Source of the DNA: Microbacterium sulfonylureivorans
Lineage (GTDB): Bacteria; Actinomycetota; Actinomycetes; Actinomycetales; Microbacteriaceae
Assembly (NCBI RefSeq): GCF_003999995.1
Contig: NZ_RJAD01000004.1
Location: 1 to 64,000, forward strand
Length of the DNA: 64,000 nt
Reading direction: 5' to 3'
Below, piece by piece: positions 51,043-59,754 of the stretch (position 1 is the first letter of the stretch; the number at the start of each line of letters is the position of its first letter). Under the pieces are notes generated by a model that searched no databases, had not been told where the DNA came from, and was given only the letters and a program-made list of their open reading frames with translations. Position numbers and translations under genes: made by a program.

Positions 51043-51674
51043 TCAGGGTCTTCCTCGTCGACGACCACGAGATCGTCCGCCGTGGCCTGGCGGGCCTGAT
51101 CGACGCCCAGCCCGACATGGAGGTCATCGGCGAAGCCTCCACGGCCCGGCAGTCCCTCGGCCGCATCGAGGCGACGGGGCCCGATGTCGCAGTGCTCGAC
51201 GTACGTCTGCCGGACGGCAGCGGCATCGACGTGTGCCGGGACGTCCGCTCACGGGCGCCGTCGGTGGCGTGTCTCATCCTGACCGCCTACGACGACGACA
51301 CGGCCGTCTCCGCATCGGTGCTGGCGGGTGCGGCGGGGTACGTGCTGAAGGACATCGGCGGATCCCGTCTCGTGGACGCGATCCGCGCCGTGGCCGCCGG
51401 GCGCGTCCTGCTGGATCCGAGCGCCGTGCGACAGGCGAAAGCCCGAATGCATGACCGAGCCGACGAGGATCCGCGGTTGGGCTCGCTCGGACTCCGCGAG
51501 CGCCAGATCCTGAAGCTGATCGCCGACGGCCTCACGAACCGGCAGATCGGCGAGCGCCTCGGCATCGCCGAGAAGACGGTCAAGAACTACGTCTCCTCGA
51601 TGCTGAGCAAGCTGGGGCTGGAACGCCGTACCCAGGCCGCGATCTTCCAGCTCGAGCATCCGTCGCCCGAGTAG
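51039..51674 (+). CDS. DosR/DevR-like NarL-family response regulator
   Basis: A 211-residue regulator. The receiver domain has D8/D9, phospho-acceptor Asp54 in VAVLDVRLPDG and Lys104 in YVLKDIGG. A linker leads to the LuxR-type HTH LGLRERQILKLIADGLTNRQ and AEKTVKNYVSSMLSKLGLER. Lys179, Lys182 and Asn183 occupy the very positions that contact DNA in M. tuberculosis DosR. It is expected to bind the GGGNC-N4-GNCCC boxes throughout this region. Translation is coupled to the kinase. It ends 13 bp from the convergent tandem USP gene. Confidence 0.93.
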   Translation: MIRVFLVDDHEIVRRGLAGLIDAQPDMEVIGEASTARQSLGRIEATGPDVAVLDVRLPDGSGIDVCRDVRSRAPSVACLILTAYDDDTAVSASVLAGAAGYVLKDIGGSRLVDAIRAVAAGRVLLDPSAVRQAKARMHDRADEDPRLGSLGLRERQILKLIADGLTNRQIGERLGIAEKTVKNYVSSMLSKLGLERRTQAAIFQLEHPSPE

Positions 51675-51687
51675 GACGTGTCGGCGC

Positions 51688-52557
51688 CTACGCCAGTTCC
51701 TCGGCCGCGTTCGTCAGTTCGGACACCGACTTCTCGCCCCGCTGGGGTGGCACCACGCACACTGGGCAGTCGGCCCGCCAGAGCACCTCTTGCGCAACCG
51801 ACCCGAGCAGGGTGCCGGCGAGCACGCCTCTGCGGTGAGTCCCGATGAGCAGGAGCGACGACCTCGACGCGAACCGGAGGAGCGCGGCGGACCTGCTGTC
51901 GCGAATCAGCTCGCTCTCGACGGGCACTGAGGGAGCGTCCCGCAGAACCCGCTCCACGGCTGCGCTGAGAGTCCGTCGATGATCCTCGATCACCGCAGCC
52001 GGGTCCACAGTGATCGCAGTCCCGTAATCGAACGTGGGGCTGGGCATCAGCCACGAATGGACGAGACGCAGACTCACCCCCGTGGCGGTCGCCTCCGCGA
52101 CACCGAAGTCGATCGCCGAGTTCGAGGAGCTGTCGTCCGCGACGCCCACCGTCACGGGATCGCCCCCCTCCGTCCATCCGGCGGGAACCATGCATACGGG
52201 CGCGTTGGCCCGCGTGCTGAGGCGCAGGGGTGTCCACCCCGCTGCCGCGGCACGGATCGGATGCCCGGGATGGATGCCGATCACCACCATGTCGGCATCT
52301 TCCGCGGCCTCGGCGATCGACTCGGTCACCGACCCGTCGAGGCGGTGCAGTTCGACTTCGAGGCCGGGGAGCCGGTCCCGAAGGAACGCCTCCGCCTCGC
52401 CGAGCCGTTCCAGTCCCGGTGCGCGGTCCCTCGTGAAGGGCGACGCCACGAGGACGACATCGACACGCGTCGTTCCGCGGGCGGCACGGGCCGCGGTCCA
52501 GCTGAGCGCGGAGACCGCCGCCGGGCTCCCGTCGTAGCCGAGCACGATCCGTTCCAT
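51688..52557 (-). CDS. Tandem-domain universal stress protein
   Basis: A 289-residue protein with two USP domains. Domain 1 begins RIVLGYDGSPAAVSALSW; its nucleotide loop is altered (VVIGIHPGHPIRAAAAG). Domain 2 begins VTVGVADDSSSNSAI and ends GTHRRGVLAGTLLGSVAQEV with CPVCVV, so it probably binds ATP. Such tandem USPs dominate DosR regulons. The ATG at 52557 follows GAGGAGG; the longer frame crosses boxes 10 and 11 and is rejected. It carries several cysteines. Confidence 0.92.
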   Translation of the reverse strand: MERIVLGYDGSPAAVSALSWTAARAARGTTRVDVVLVASPFTRDRAPGLERLGEAEAFLRDRLPGLEVELHRLDGSVTESIAEAAEDADMVVIGIHPGHPIRAAAAGWTPLRLSTRANAPVCMVPAGWTEGGDPVTVGVADDSSSNSAIDFGVAEATATGVSLRLVHSWLMPSPTFDYGTAITVDPAAVIEDHRRTLSAAVERVLRDAPSVPVESELIRDSRSAALLRFASRSSLLLIGTHRRGVLAGTLLGSVAQEVLWRADCPVCVVPPQRGEKSVSELTNAAEELA

Positions 52558-52627
52558 CACAGCACCTCCTCGCGTGGCACCGAGAGGGCGCCTGAGGTGA
52601 AAGTACTCAGGCACGCCGGCGGCCACC

Positions 52628-52641
52628 GGGACGAAGGTCCT
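52628..52641 (-). promoter_or_regulatory. DosR-type box 10
   Basis: GGGACGAAGGTCCT, 71 bp upstream of the tandem USP start. The last base differs from the palindrome. Confidence 0.6.
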
Positions 52642-52658
52642 GGCGACAGCCGAGCCGC

Positions 52659-52672
52659 AGGACCAAAGCCCC
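52659..52672 (+). promoter_or_regulatory. DosR-type box 11
   Basis: AGGACCAAAGCCCC, a weaker copy 52 bp before the SDR start. With box 10 it forms a tandem pair in the divergent USP/SDR promoter. Confidence 0.5.
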
Positions 52673-52723
52673 GCCGGGACGAACGCGAAAGCGGTGGACT
52701 CTCCGCAGCAGAGAGGAGACATC

Positions 52724-53476
52724 ATGTCTCATGTCGCCCACCGGTTCGCCGGATGCACCATCATCGTCACCGGCGCGGGAGCGGGGATCGGACGAGCCAC
52801 GGTCGAGAGACTCGTTCTCGAGGATGCCCGCGTGATCGCCGTCGATTCCGTGAGCGAACGACTCACCCGGTTGACCGACGAGGTCGAGGGCGACATCACC
52901 GCGATCGTCGCCGACATCACCGACCCCGCGTGCGCGGCCATGGTCCTGGAGTCGGCGGGGATGAGGATCGACGGACTCGCGAACATCGCGGGGATCATGG
53001 ACGGATTCGAACCGACCGCGGAGATCGCCGACGAGACGTGGGACCGCGTCCTCGCAGTCAATCTCACGGCGATGATGCGGCTGACGCGCGCCGTTCTGCC
53101 GCGGATGCTCGAGCGCGGCGCGGGGAGCATCGTCAATGTCGGTTCCGAGGCCGGTCAGCGCGGCTCGGCGGCGGGTACGCCCTACACGACGTCCAAGCAT
53201 GCGGTGAACGGGTTCACCAGGAGCACGGCGTTCTTCTACACGCCCAAGGGCGTGCGGTGCAATGCCGTCGCGCCGGGTCCGGTGGCGACCAGCATCGAGG
53301 CGCCGTTCCGCTCCGAATGGGCGGGCGAGCGCCTCGGCCCCCTGTTCCAGACCAACCTCCCTGCGGTGGCGCGGCCGGATGAACTCGCCGCCGCCATCAC
53401 CTGGCTGCTCAGCGACGACGCGTCGAACGTCTCCGGGGCGATCCTCTCGGTCGACGGCGGCTGGGCATCCATCTGA
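52724..53476 (+). CDS. Short-chain dehydrogenase/reductase
   Basis: A 250-residue classical SDR. The cofactor motif is TGAGAGIGRATVERL, with NIAGIM, and the catalytic Tyr-x3-Lys is in YTTSKHAVNG with the Ser in NVGSEAGQRG. An acidic residue after beta-2 (VIAVDSVSERL) suggests NAD(H). The start at 52724 follows GAGAGGAG. The substrate is unknown; a role in redox balance fits the setting. It lies upstream of the beta-CASP gene in the same direction. Confidence 0.88.
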   Translation: MSHVAHRFAGCTIIVTGAGAGIGRATVERLVLEDARVIAVDSVSERLTRLTDEVEGDITAIVADITDPACAAMVLESAGMRIDGLANIAGIMDGFEPTAEIADETWDRVLAVNLTAMMRLTRAVLPRMLERGAGSIVNVGSEAGQRGSAAGTPYTTSKHAVNGFTRSTAFFYTPKGVRCNAVAPGPVATSIEAPFRSEWAGERLGPLFQTNLPAVARPDELAAAITWLLSDDASNVSGAILSVDGGWASI

Positions 53477-53517
53477 GGTCCCGCGGCCCGCAGCCCCGTC
53501 ACGAAAGCGTGTGCGCA

Positions 53518-54885
53518 ATGAGTTCCACCCTGCAGTTCCTCGGCGCGGCGGACACCGTGACCGGTTCGCGCTACCTCATCACGACACCGTCGACGCGCGT
53601 GCTGGTCGACTGCGGCCTCTTCCAGGGCTACAAGCACCTCCGTGACCGGAACCGGGCACCGTTCCCCGTTCCGCCCGACAGCATCGATGCGGTCGTCGTC
53701 TCGCATGCGCACCTGGATCATTCCGGGTACCTGCCCGCACTCGTGCGCGACGGCTTCCACGGCCGGATCTTCTCCACCGAGGGAACGGCCGGGCTCAGCC
53801 GGATCATGCTGCCCGACAGTGCCCACCTGCTCGAAGAGGAAGCCCGGTTCGCCGCGAAGCACACCTGGTCCAAGCATGCTCATCCTGAACCGCTCTACAC
53901 CGGACAGGATGCAGAACGGGCCCTCGAACGGTTCGTCTCCCTCCCGTTCGACGACACCCGGCACATCGCGGGCGATGTCGATGTCCTGCTGTCTCCGGCT
54001 GGCCACATCCTCGGAGCGAGCACCGTTCGGCTGACTGTCCGGGGCGGGTCCGTGCTGCAGTTCACCGGCGACCTGGGACGCGCCTCCGATCCGCTCATGA
54101 GACCCCCTGCGCCGCGGCACGACGCCGATGTGCTCATCACCGAGTCGACCTACGGCGACCGGGAGCACGGCACCGAGGATCCGGAGCCGCTGCTGGGGGA
54201 CCTGATCCGGCGGGTGGCCGCCCGCGGCGGAGTCGTGCTCATCCCGGCATTCGCTGTCGGCCGCACGGAGACGATCCTGCTCCACCTGTCCCGTCTGCAC
54301 GATCGGCGCGAGATCCCGGACATCCCCATCTTCATCAACAGCCCGATGGCCGCCAACGTCGCCGACCTCTACCGCCGGCATCCCGAAGAGCACAGGGTCG
54401 ACGCGGCCGAGCTCGATCGGATGTACCGGCTGGCGAAAGTCGTCCGAACCGTCGACGAGTCGAAGCTCCTCAACCTCCGTGGCGGTCCGATGATCGTCAT
54501 CTCGGCCAGCGGGATGCTCACCGGCGGGCGCATCCTGCACCACCTCCGGGCATACGGCTCAGATCGCGGCAACGCCGTCGTGCTCACCGGTTTCCAGGCC
54601 GGCGGCACACGGGGGGCGGCGCTGCTCGCCGGCGCACGCAGCCTTCGCATCTTCGGCAAGGATGTCCCCATCCGGGCGGAGGTCGTCAACCTCGACCTGC
54701 TGTCCGCCCATGCCGATGCGAACGAGCTGCTCGCCTGGATGCGATCCGCCGCCTCCGCCCCCGAGATGGTCTACGTGACGCACGGCGAACCGTCGGCGGC
54801 CGACCGTCTGCGCGCACGGATCATCCGTGAGCTGGGCTGGAACGCGCGGGTCCCGGAGCACTTGGAGACCGTGCCCATCGGGTGA
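53518..54885 (+). CDS. Beta-CASP metallo-beta-lactamase-fold RNase/nuclease
   Basis: A 455-residue protein. The MBL motif 2 is SHAHLDHSG, with later metal ligands in SPAGHILGAS and FTGDLGR. The beta-CASP region has VLITESTYGDREH, IPAFAVGRTE, INSPMA, VISASGMLTGGRI and VNLDLLSAHAD, as in CPSF73/Ysh1-type RNases. A close relative lies in the M. tuberculosis DosR regulon (Rv2577-unrelated, Rv0574c-unrelated; by family Rv2752c-like). It may process RNA during dormancy. ATG at 53518 is preferred over an upstream GTG. Confidence 0.87.
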   Translation: MSSTLQFLGAADTVTGSRYLITTPSTRVLVDCGLFQGYKHLRDRNRAPFPVPPDSIDAVVVSHAHLDHSGYLPALVRDGFHGRIFSTEGTAGLSRIMLPDSAHLLEEEARFAAKHTWSKHAHPEPLYTGQDAERALERFVSLPFDDTRHIAGDVDVLLSPAGHILGASTVRLTVRGGSVLQFTGDLGRASDPLMRPPAPRHDADVLITESTYGDREHGTEDPEPLLGDLIRRVAARGGVVLIPAFAVGRTETILLHLSRLHDRREIPDIPIFINSPMAANVADLYRRHPEEHRVDAAELDRMYRLAKVVRTVDESKLLNLRGGPMIVISASGMLTGGRILHHLRAYGSDRGNAVVLTGFQAGGTRGAALLAGARSLRIFGKDVPIRAEVVNLDLLSAHADANELLAWMRSAASAPEMVYVTHGEPSAADRLRARIIRELGWNARVPEHLETVPIG

Positions 54886-54956
54886 GCGGGATGCCACGAC
54901 GCGTCGGGCGCCGGATCGATGCTGTCGGCGCAGACGCATCCGCCGCGGCATCCGCT

Positions 54957-57341
54957 TCAGACCTTCACCGCCGCCGCCTGCCCCAGTCGGAGCCACGTCT
55001 CGACGATCGCGTCGGCATTGAGCGACATCGAGTCGATGCCCCGCTCCACCAGCCATTCAGCCAGGTCGGGGTGATCCGACGGCCCCTGTCCGCAGATCCC
55101 GATGTACTTGCCGCGGCGGTTGCAGGCCTCGATCGCGCGCTCCAGAAGATCGAGCACCGCGGGGTTGCGCTCGTCGAACGACGCTGCGACGAGGGCGGAG
55201 TCCCGATCCACGCCGAGGGTCAGCTGGGTGAGGTCGTTGGAGCCGATGGAGAAACCGTCGAAGTGGTCCAGGAAGGCGTCTGCGAGGAGCGCGTTGGACG
55301 GGATCTCGCACATCATGACGATCTCGAGGCCGTTCTCTCCGCGCCGCAGGTCGTTCTCGGCGAGGAGGGCGATCGTCGCCGCCGCCTCCTCGACTGTGCG
55401 GACGAAGGGGATCATGATCTTCAGATTCGTGAGCCCCATCCGATCCCGCACGTGGCGCAGGGCCTCGCATTCCATGTCGAAGCACCCTCGGAAGCTCGGG
55501 GTGGTGTACCGCGACGCGCCGCGCCATCCGAGCATGGGGTTCTCCTCGGCAGGCTCGAAGAGGTCGCCGCCGAGAAGGCCGGCGTACTCGTTCGTCTTGA
55601 AGTCGCTCATCCGAACGATGACCGGCTTCGGCGCGAACGCGGCGGCGATCGTCGAGACGCCCTCCGCGACGCGCTGGACGAAGAAGTCACGAGGAGACGG
55701 GTACGCGGCTGTTCTCGACGCGACCTCCTCCCGCAGCGACTCGGGCAAGGTGGCGAACTCGGCCAGCGCGCGGGGATGGATTCCGATCGCCCGGTTGATG
55801 ATGAACTCCAGCCTCGCGAGGCCGACTCCGCGGTTGGGCAGCTGCGCCAGCGTGAACGCCTGGTCGGGCACCCCGACGTTGAGCATCAGGTCGACCGGGA
55901 TCTCCGGTATCGACCCGAGCGGGGTCTCATCGATCGCGTAGTCGAGGATGCCCTGGTACACCAGCCCGTCATCGCCCTCCGAGCAGGCGACGGTGACGCC
56001 GGTGCCGTCGGTGAGCGTCTGCGTGCCGGTGCCGGTGCCCACCACTGCGGGGATGCCCAGTTCACGCGCCACGATGGCGGCGTGGCAGGTCCGTCCGCCG
56101 CTGTCGGTGACGATCGCCGAGGCCTTCTTCATGATCGGCTCCCAGTCGGGATCCGTGCGGTCCGCCACCAGCACGTCGCCGGGCTGGAACTGATGCATCA
56201 GGGTGAGGTCGTGCATCACGCGCACGGGACCGTGACCGATCTTCTGGCCGACGGCTCGACCCGCGGCGAGCACGTCGCTGCGCGCGCCGAGCACGAACCG
56301 ACGGAGCACGCTGTGGTCCTGTCGGGTGACGACGGTCTCGGGGCGTGCCTGGACGATGTAGAGGATGCCGTCGACTCCGTCGAGCGCCCATTCGATGTCC
56401 ATCGGGTGCCCGTAGTGGGCTTCGATCGCCAGGGCACTGCGCGCCAGCTCCTCGACCTGCTGATCGGTGATGCTGAACCGAGTGCGATCGTCGTCGGCGA
56501 CGTCGGCGAGGACCGTGCTGTCGCCGATGCGCGTGCCCGTCGCGTAGCGGAGGGCGACGGCCTTGGTGCCCAGCTCGCGCCTCAGGATCGATGGCCGGCT
56601 CGCGCGGAGCGCGGGCTTGTACACGTAGAACTCATCGGGGTTGACCGACCCCTGCACGACCGTTTCGCCGAGACCGTACGCACTCGTGATGAAGACCACC
56701 TCGTCGAACCCCGACTCGGTGTCGATCGTGAACATCACTCCCGAGGCCCCCACGTCGGACCGCACCATGAGCTGAACGCCCGCCGAGATCGCGATGTCGT
56801 CCTCATCGAAGCCGCGCTGCGCCCGATAGACGACGGCACGGTCGGTGTAGAGCGAGGCGAACACGCCCCGAATGGCCTCGAGCACGTTCTCGATGCCGGC
56901 GATGTTGAGGAACGTCTCCTGCTGTCCGGCGAAGGACGCGTCGGGCAGGTCTTCGGCGGTGGCCGAGGACCTCACCGCCCACGTCACCTGGTCGGGATGC
57001 TCCTGCTCGGCGACCAGCGACGCGAATGCCGAGCGGATGTCGTCATGCAGCGCGGCGGGGAACGGCTGCCCTTCGATCCAGCTGCGGATCCGGGCAGCGA
57101 CCACCGCGAGCTCGCGCACGTCCGTCGTATCGAGGCCCACGAGCTCGGCCCTGATCCGAGCGGCCAGGTCGTCGTGAGCAAGAAACGCCCGGTACGCATC
57201 GGCGGTCGTCGCGAAGCCACCGGGGACGCGCACGCCTGCCCCGTGGATACGGGAGACCATCTCACCCAGAGATGCGTTCTTCCCGCCCACTTGCGGAAGG
57301 TCGGACATCGTGATGTCGCGGAACCAGAGCAGATTGGACAT
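54957..57341 (-). CDS. ppsA: Phosphoenolpyruvate synthase
   Basis: A 794-residue PEP synthase/PPDK-family enzyme. The N-terminal ATP-grasp domain has LPQVGGKNASLGEMV and VRSSATAEDLPDASFAGQQE; the swivelling His domain has GGRTCHAAIVARELGIPAVVG (His is phosphorylated); the C-terminal PEP/pyruvate TIM barrel contains FSIGSNDLTQLTLGVDRDS and GICGQGPSDHPD. It interconverts pyruvate and PEP with ATP and AMP. The ATG at 57341 follows GGGAGAA. Its length equals that of PpsA. Box 12 upstream suggests that gluconeogenic flux is set by the DosR-like system. Confidence 0.93.
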   Translation of the reverse strand: MSNLLWFRDITMSDLPQVGGKNASLGEMVSRIHGAGVRVPGGFATTADAYRAFLAHDDLAARIRAELVGLDTTDVRELAVVAARIRSWIEGQPFPAALHDDIRSAFASLVAEQEHPDQVTWAVRSSATAEDLPDASFAGQQETFLNIAGIENVLEAIRGVFASLYTDRAVVYRAQRGFDEDDIAISAGVQLMVRSDVGASGVMFTIDTESGFDEVVFITSAYGLGETVVQGSVNPDEFYVYKPALRASRPSILRRELGTKAVALRYATGTRIGDSTVLADVADDDRTRFSITDQQVEELARSALAIEAHYGHPMDIEWALDGVDGILYIVQARPETVVTRQDHSVLRRFVLGARSDVLAAGRAVGQKIGHGPVRVMHDLTLMHQFQPGDVLVADRTDPDWEPIMKKASAIVTDSGGRTCHAAIVARELGIPAVVGTGTGTQTLTDGTGVTVACSEGDDGLVYQGILDYAIDETPLGSIPEIPVDLMLNVGVPDQAFTLAQLPNRGVGLARLEFIINRAIGIHPRALAEFATLPESLREEVASRTAAYPSPRDFFVQRVAEGVSTIAAAFAPKPVIVRMSDFKTNEYAGLLGGDLFEPAEENPMLGWRGASRYTTPSFRGCFDMECEALRHVRDRMGLTNLKIMIPFVRTVEEAAATIALLAENDLRRGENGLEIVMMCEIPSNALLADAFLDHFDGFSIGSNDLTQLTLGVDRDSALVAASFDERNPAVLDLLERAIEACNRRGKYIGICGQGPSDHPDLAEWLVERGIDSMSLNADAIVETWLRLGQAAAVKV

Positions 57342-57469
57342 GGTGCGGTTCTCCCATCGTCGGCGGCATCGACCGAGCCCCGTCAGGCGTCCGAGTGCGC
57401 TGCCGATCGAGGCATGACTGCGGCGAGGTCGCTGTGAGCCAATGCTGGGCACCGGCGTTCGAGCGAGCA

Positions 57470-57483
57470 GGGCCGAAGGTCCC
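57470..57483 (-). promoter_or_regulatory. DosR-type box 12
   Basis: GGGCCGAAGGTCCC, identical to box 4, 129 bp upstream of the PEP synthase ATG. Together with box 13 it serves the divergent region to the flavodoxin gene. Confidence 0.7.
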
Positions 57484-57556
57484 ACCGACCTGCGAAGTCC
57501 GCTCGGATGACGCGGCGTCGACGCGCCCGCGAACAGGACTCGTGCCCGCCACCGAC

Positions 57557-57570
57557 GGGACGTTCGACCC
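57557..57570 (+). promoter_or_regulatory. DosR-type box 13 (flavodoxin)
   Basis: GGGACGTTCGACCC, 5-4-5 palindrome 60 bp before the flavodoxin ATG, with AAGACT about 32 bp downstream of its centre. Confidence 0.65.
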
Positions 57571-57630
57571 ATGCCGCGACCTCGGTGTCGAGAAGACTCA
57601 GGTCCGCCGGCCCAACGAAGGAAGAACGCC

Positions 57631-58155
57631 ATGAACGCACTCATCGTGTACGAATCCATGTTCGGGAACACCCGCAGAATCGCGGAAGCCATCGCCGACG
57701 GGCTCAAGAACGCGGGGGTCGATGTCACCCTCACGCTCGCCTATGACGCGCCCGCCGACCTCAGCGACTACTCGCTGGTCATCGTCGGAGCGCCGACACA
57801 CGCACACAGCCTTCCCCGCGCGAAGTCGCGCAGCGAGGCCGTCACATGGGCGGCGGACCCGACAAAGAACCTCGCGCTCGAGCCGATGGCTCAGGCCGCC
57901 GGTGTCCGCGAGTGGCTGGAGGGAGTGATGCTCGTGGGCGACCCCCACTTCGCCGTGTTCTCGACGCGCGCGGACATCCCGTGGATCTTCTCCGGCGACG
58001 CATGCAAAGCCATCGCGAAAGGACTCCGACGGCGCCTCGCGGAGGTCGACACCCACACCGACTTCCTCGTCGATCTCGACAACCGACTCCTCGAGGGAGA
58101 GGAGACCCGCGCCCGCGAATGGGCCAGCGGACTCATCCCCCTCCCGATCGCGTAG
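57631..58155 (+). CDS. Flavodoxin-domain protein
   Basis: A 174-residue FMN protein. The phosphate loop VYESMFGNTRRIAEAIADGL and the isoalloxazine-side VGAPTHAHSLP are visible. A C-terminal YfkO-like end region DFLVDLDNRLLEGEETRARE follows. It probably shuttles single electrons. GAAGGAAG precedes the ATG. It heads a run of five genes on the same strand to the window end, including three membrane-transport or protease genes. Confidence 0.9.
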   Translation: MNALIVYESMFGNTRRIAEAIADGLKNAGVDVTLTLAYDAPADLSDYSLVIVGAPTHAHSLPRAKSRSEAVTWAADPTKNLALEPMAQAAGVREWLEGVMLVGDPHFAVFSTRADIPWIFSGDACKAIAKGLRRRLAEVDTHTDFLVDLDNRLLEGEETRAREWASGLIPLPIA

Positions 58156-58170
58156 AACGGAGGGCCCGCC

Positions 58171-58665
58171 ATGAGCGATCAGCCCACACGTGGCGCGTCT
58201 CCGCGGCCGGGCCGGAAAGACCTCCGGCCCCGACGAGGCACGGGCATCAGCCTCCTCGTGCTCCAAGTCCTCGTCGCCGCCTCGGCCCTCGCGGGAGGCG
58301 CAGCGCTCGTCCTCGGTGCGCTCGTCCCCGAACTGGCCACCGTTCTCAGCCCGCCGACCGCCTACCTCGAAGGCAGCCCCTTCTCGAGCTACCTCGTACC
58401 GGGCCTGGTTCTCGGACTCGTCGTCGGTGGTACGCACGCCGTCGCATTCCTGCTCGGCATCACGCGCAGCGATCTGACCCTGCTCGCTGCGGCGGTGGCA
58501 GCGATCGCGCTGCTGATCTGGGTGTTCGTGCAGATGGTGTACATCCCGTTCAGCTTCCTCCAGGCGATCTACTTCGCCGTCGCCCTCGCGGAGGCCGTCC
58601 TGACGATGCTCGCACTCGGCCTCCTCGGAGCGATCACCCGCGCGCCGGGAACGAGCGCGACATGA
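58171..58665 (+). CDS. Four-helix membrane protein
   Basis: A 164-residue membrane protein with four helices (LVLQVLVAASALAGGAALVLG, YLVPGLVLGLVVGGTHAVAFL, LLAAAVAAIALLIWVFVQ, AVLTMLALGLLGAI) after a basic, proline-rich N-terminus. It resembles unnamed actinobacterial membrane proteins; its function is unknown. It starts 15 bp after the flavodoxin gene. Confidence 0.72.
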   Translation: MSDQPTRGASPRPGRKDLRPRRGTGISLLVLQVLVAASALAGGAALVLGALVPELATVLSPPTAYLEGSPFSSYLVPGLVLGLVVGGTHAVAFLLGITRSDLTLLAAAVAAIALLIWVFVQMVYIPFSFLQAIYFAVALAEAVLTMLALGLLGAITRAPGTSAT

Positions 58666-58727
58666 GCACCGCGTCTCCTGTGATCGTCCTGGTCTTCGCC
58701 CTGGACGACCCCCGCACGCACCGGTGA
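58662..58727 (+). CDS. Very short coupled frame, 21 aa
   Basis: The ATG overlaps the previous stop (ATGA), giving MSTASPVIVLVFALDD then PRTHR. It ends 10 bp before the CPBP start. It may be a leader peptide or chance; the hydrophobic centre is compatible with a membrane peptide. Confidence 0.25.
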   Translation: MSTASPVIVLVFALDDPRTHR

Positions 58728-58737
58728 CGGAAGACCC

Positions 58738-59754
58738 ATGCGCGGGCCGGGCTTCGCACAGCGCCGACTGCCGGTGCGGATACTCCTGTTCGCGGTCTTC
58801 GCGTTCGCGATCTCCTGGACGCTCTGGTTCCTGCATCCCGTGTTCTCCGCCGACCCCAGCGCCGCCGTGACGCTGGACCAGCTCGCCACATTCGGTCCGG
58901 CCGCCGCAGCGCTTCTCGTGGCATCCGACAGATCCGCCGTGGTCGGCGGCCCGCCGCGAGTCCGCGCCGCCGTGGCGAGCCTCCTCGTCTTCGCGGTGAC
59001 CGTCCTCCTCCTCGCTCCGCGGTGGACGGATGCCTCGTCGCCTGCCGCCATCGTGCTCCTGGCCGTGCTCACAGCCATCCCTGCGGCGCTCGTCTGGGCA
59101 GCGGGGAGCCGGGTGCCTCGCGTGTCCCATCTGCTCTCGAGCATCCTCGTGCCGCGATCACCGTGGTGGACCTACGTGGTCGCGCTCCTCCTGTTCCCTG
59201 CGGCGAGCGCACTGGGAGGCGGTCTCGTGGTTCTTCTCGGGGGCGAGTTCGGTCCCTGGCCTCTGTCGATCTCCGAGTCGGTGATCGGCATCCTCGCCGT
59301 GTTCGGCGTCACCCTCCTCTTCGGCGGTCCACTCGGCGAGGAGGTCGGCTGGCGCGGCTGGCTTCTTCCCGCACTGCAGGTGCGCCTGAGCCCGCTGCTG
59401 GCCAGCCTCATCGTCGGGCTGGTCTGGGGACTGTGGCACCTTCCCCTCCACCTGCGCGGCATGTACGACGCGGACATGGGCGCCGGCCTGGTCGGCTTCG
59501 CGACGCGCATCGCGAGCAGCTGCCTGCTCGCCGTGCTCTTCACCTGGCTGTACAACCGTTCGCGCGGCGGACTCCTCGTCATGATCCTGCTGCACACCTC
59601 GGTCAACAACGCCTCCGGGTACTGGATGCCCGTCAACGCCGGCACGACTGCCGTCCTCCTGCTCATCGCCGTCGGCGTCGTCGTCGGCGACCGGATGTAC
59701 GCCCGACCTCCCGCCGTCTCGCATCGCCGAAGCACCTGGCTGCAGGAATCATGA
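58738..59754 (+). CDS. CPBP-family intramembrane metalloprotease (CAAX-like)
   Basis: A 338-residue membrane protease with eight or so helices. The Glu-Glu-x3-Arg motif is EEVGWRGWLLPAL, followed by GLWHLPLHLRG and the later HTSVNNASGYW, which together carry the metal ligands in the Abi/CPBP family. Members process prenylated or bacteriocin-type peptides and are often immunity proteins. The stop overlaps the following ATPase start (ATGA), which is an unusual pairing. ATG at 58738 is used. Confidence 0.87.
   Translation: MRGPGFAQRRLPVRILLFAVFAFAISWTLWFLHPVFSADPSAAVTLDQLATFGPAAAALLVASDRSAVVGGPPRVRAAVASLLVFAVTVLLLAPRWTDASSPAAIVLLAVLTAIPAALVWAAGSRVPRVSHLLSSILVPRSPWWTYVVALLLFPAASALGGGLVVLLGGEFGPWPLSISESVIGILAVFGVTLLFGGPLGEEVGWRGWLLPALQVRLSPLLASLIVGLVWGLWHLPLHLRGMYDADMGAGLVGFATRIASSCLLAVLFTWLYNRSRGGLLVMILLHTSVNNASGYWMPVNAGTTAVLLLIAVGVVVGDRMYARPPAVSHRRSTWLQES

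Noticed and set aside
54882..57437. An 851-codon open frame on the plus strand
   Set aside because: It is antisense to the PEP synthase gene, whose motifs and length are unambiguous; long antisense frames are common in high-GC DNA.
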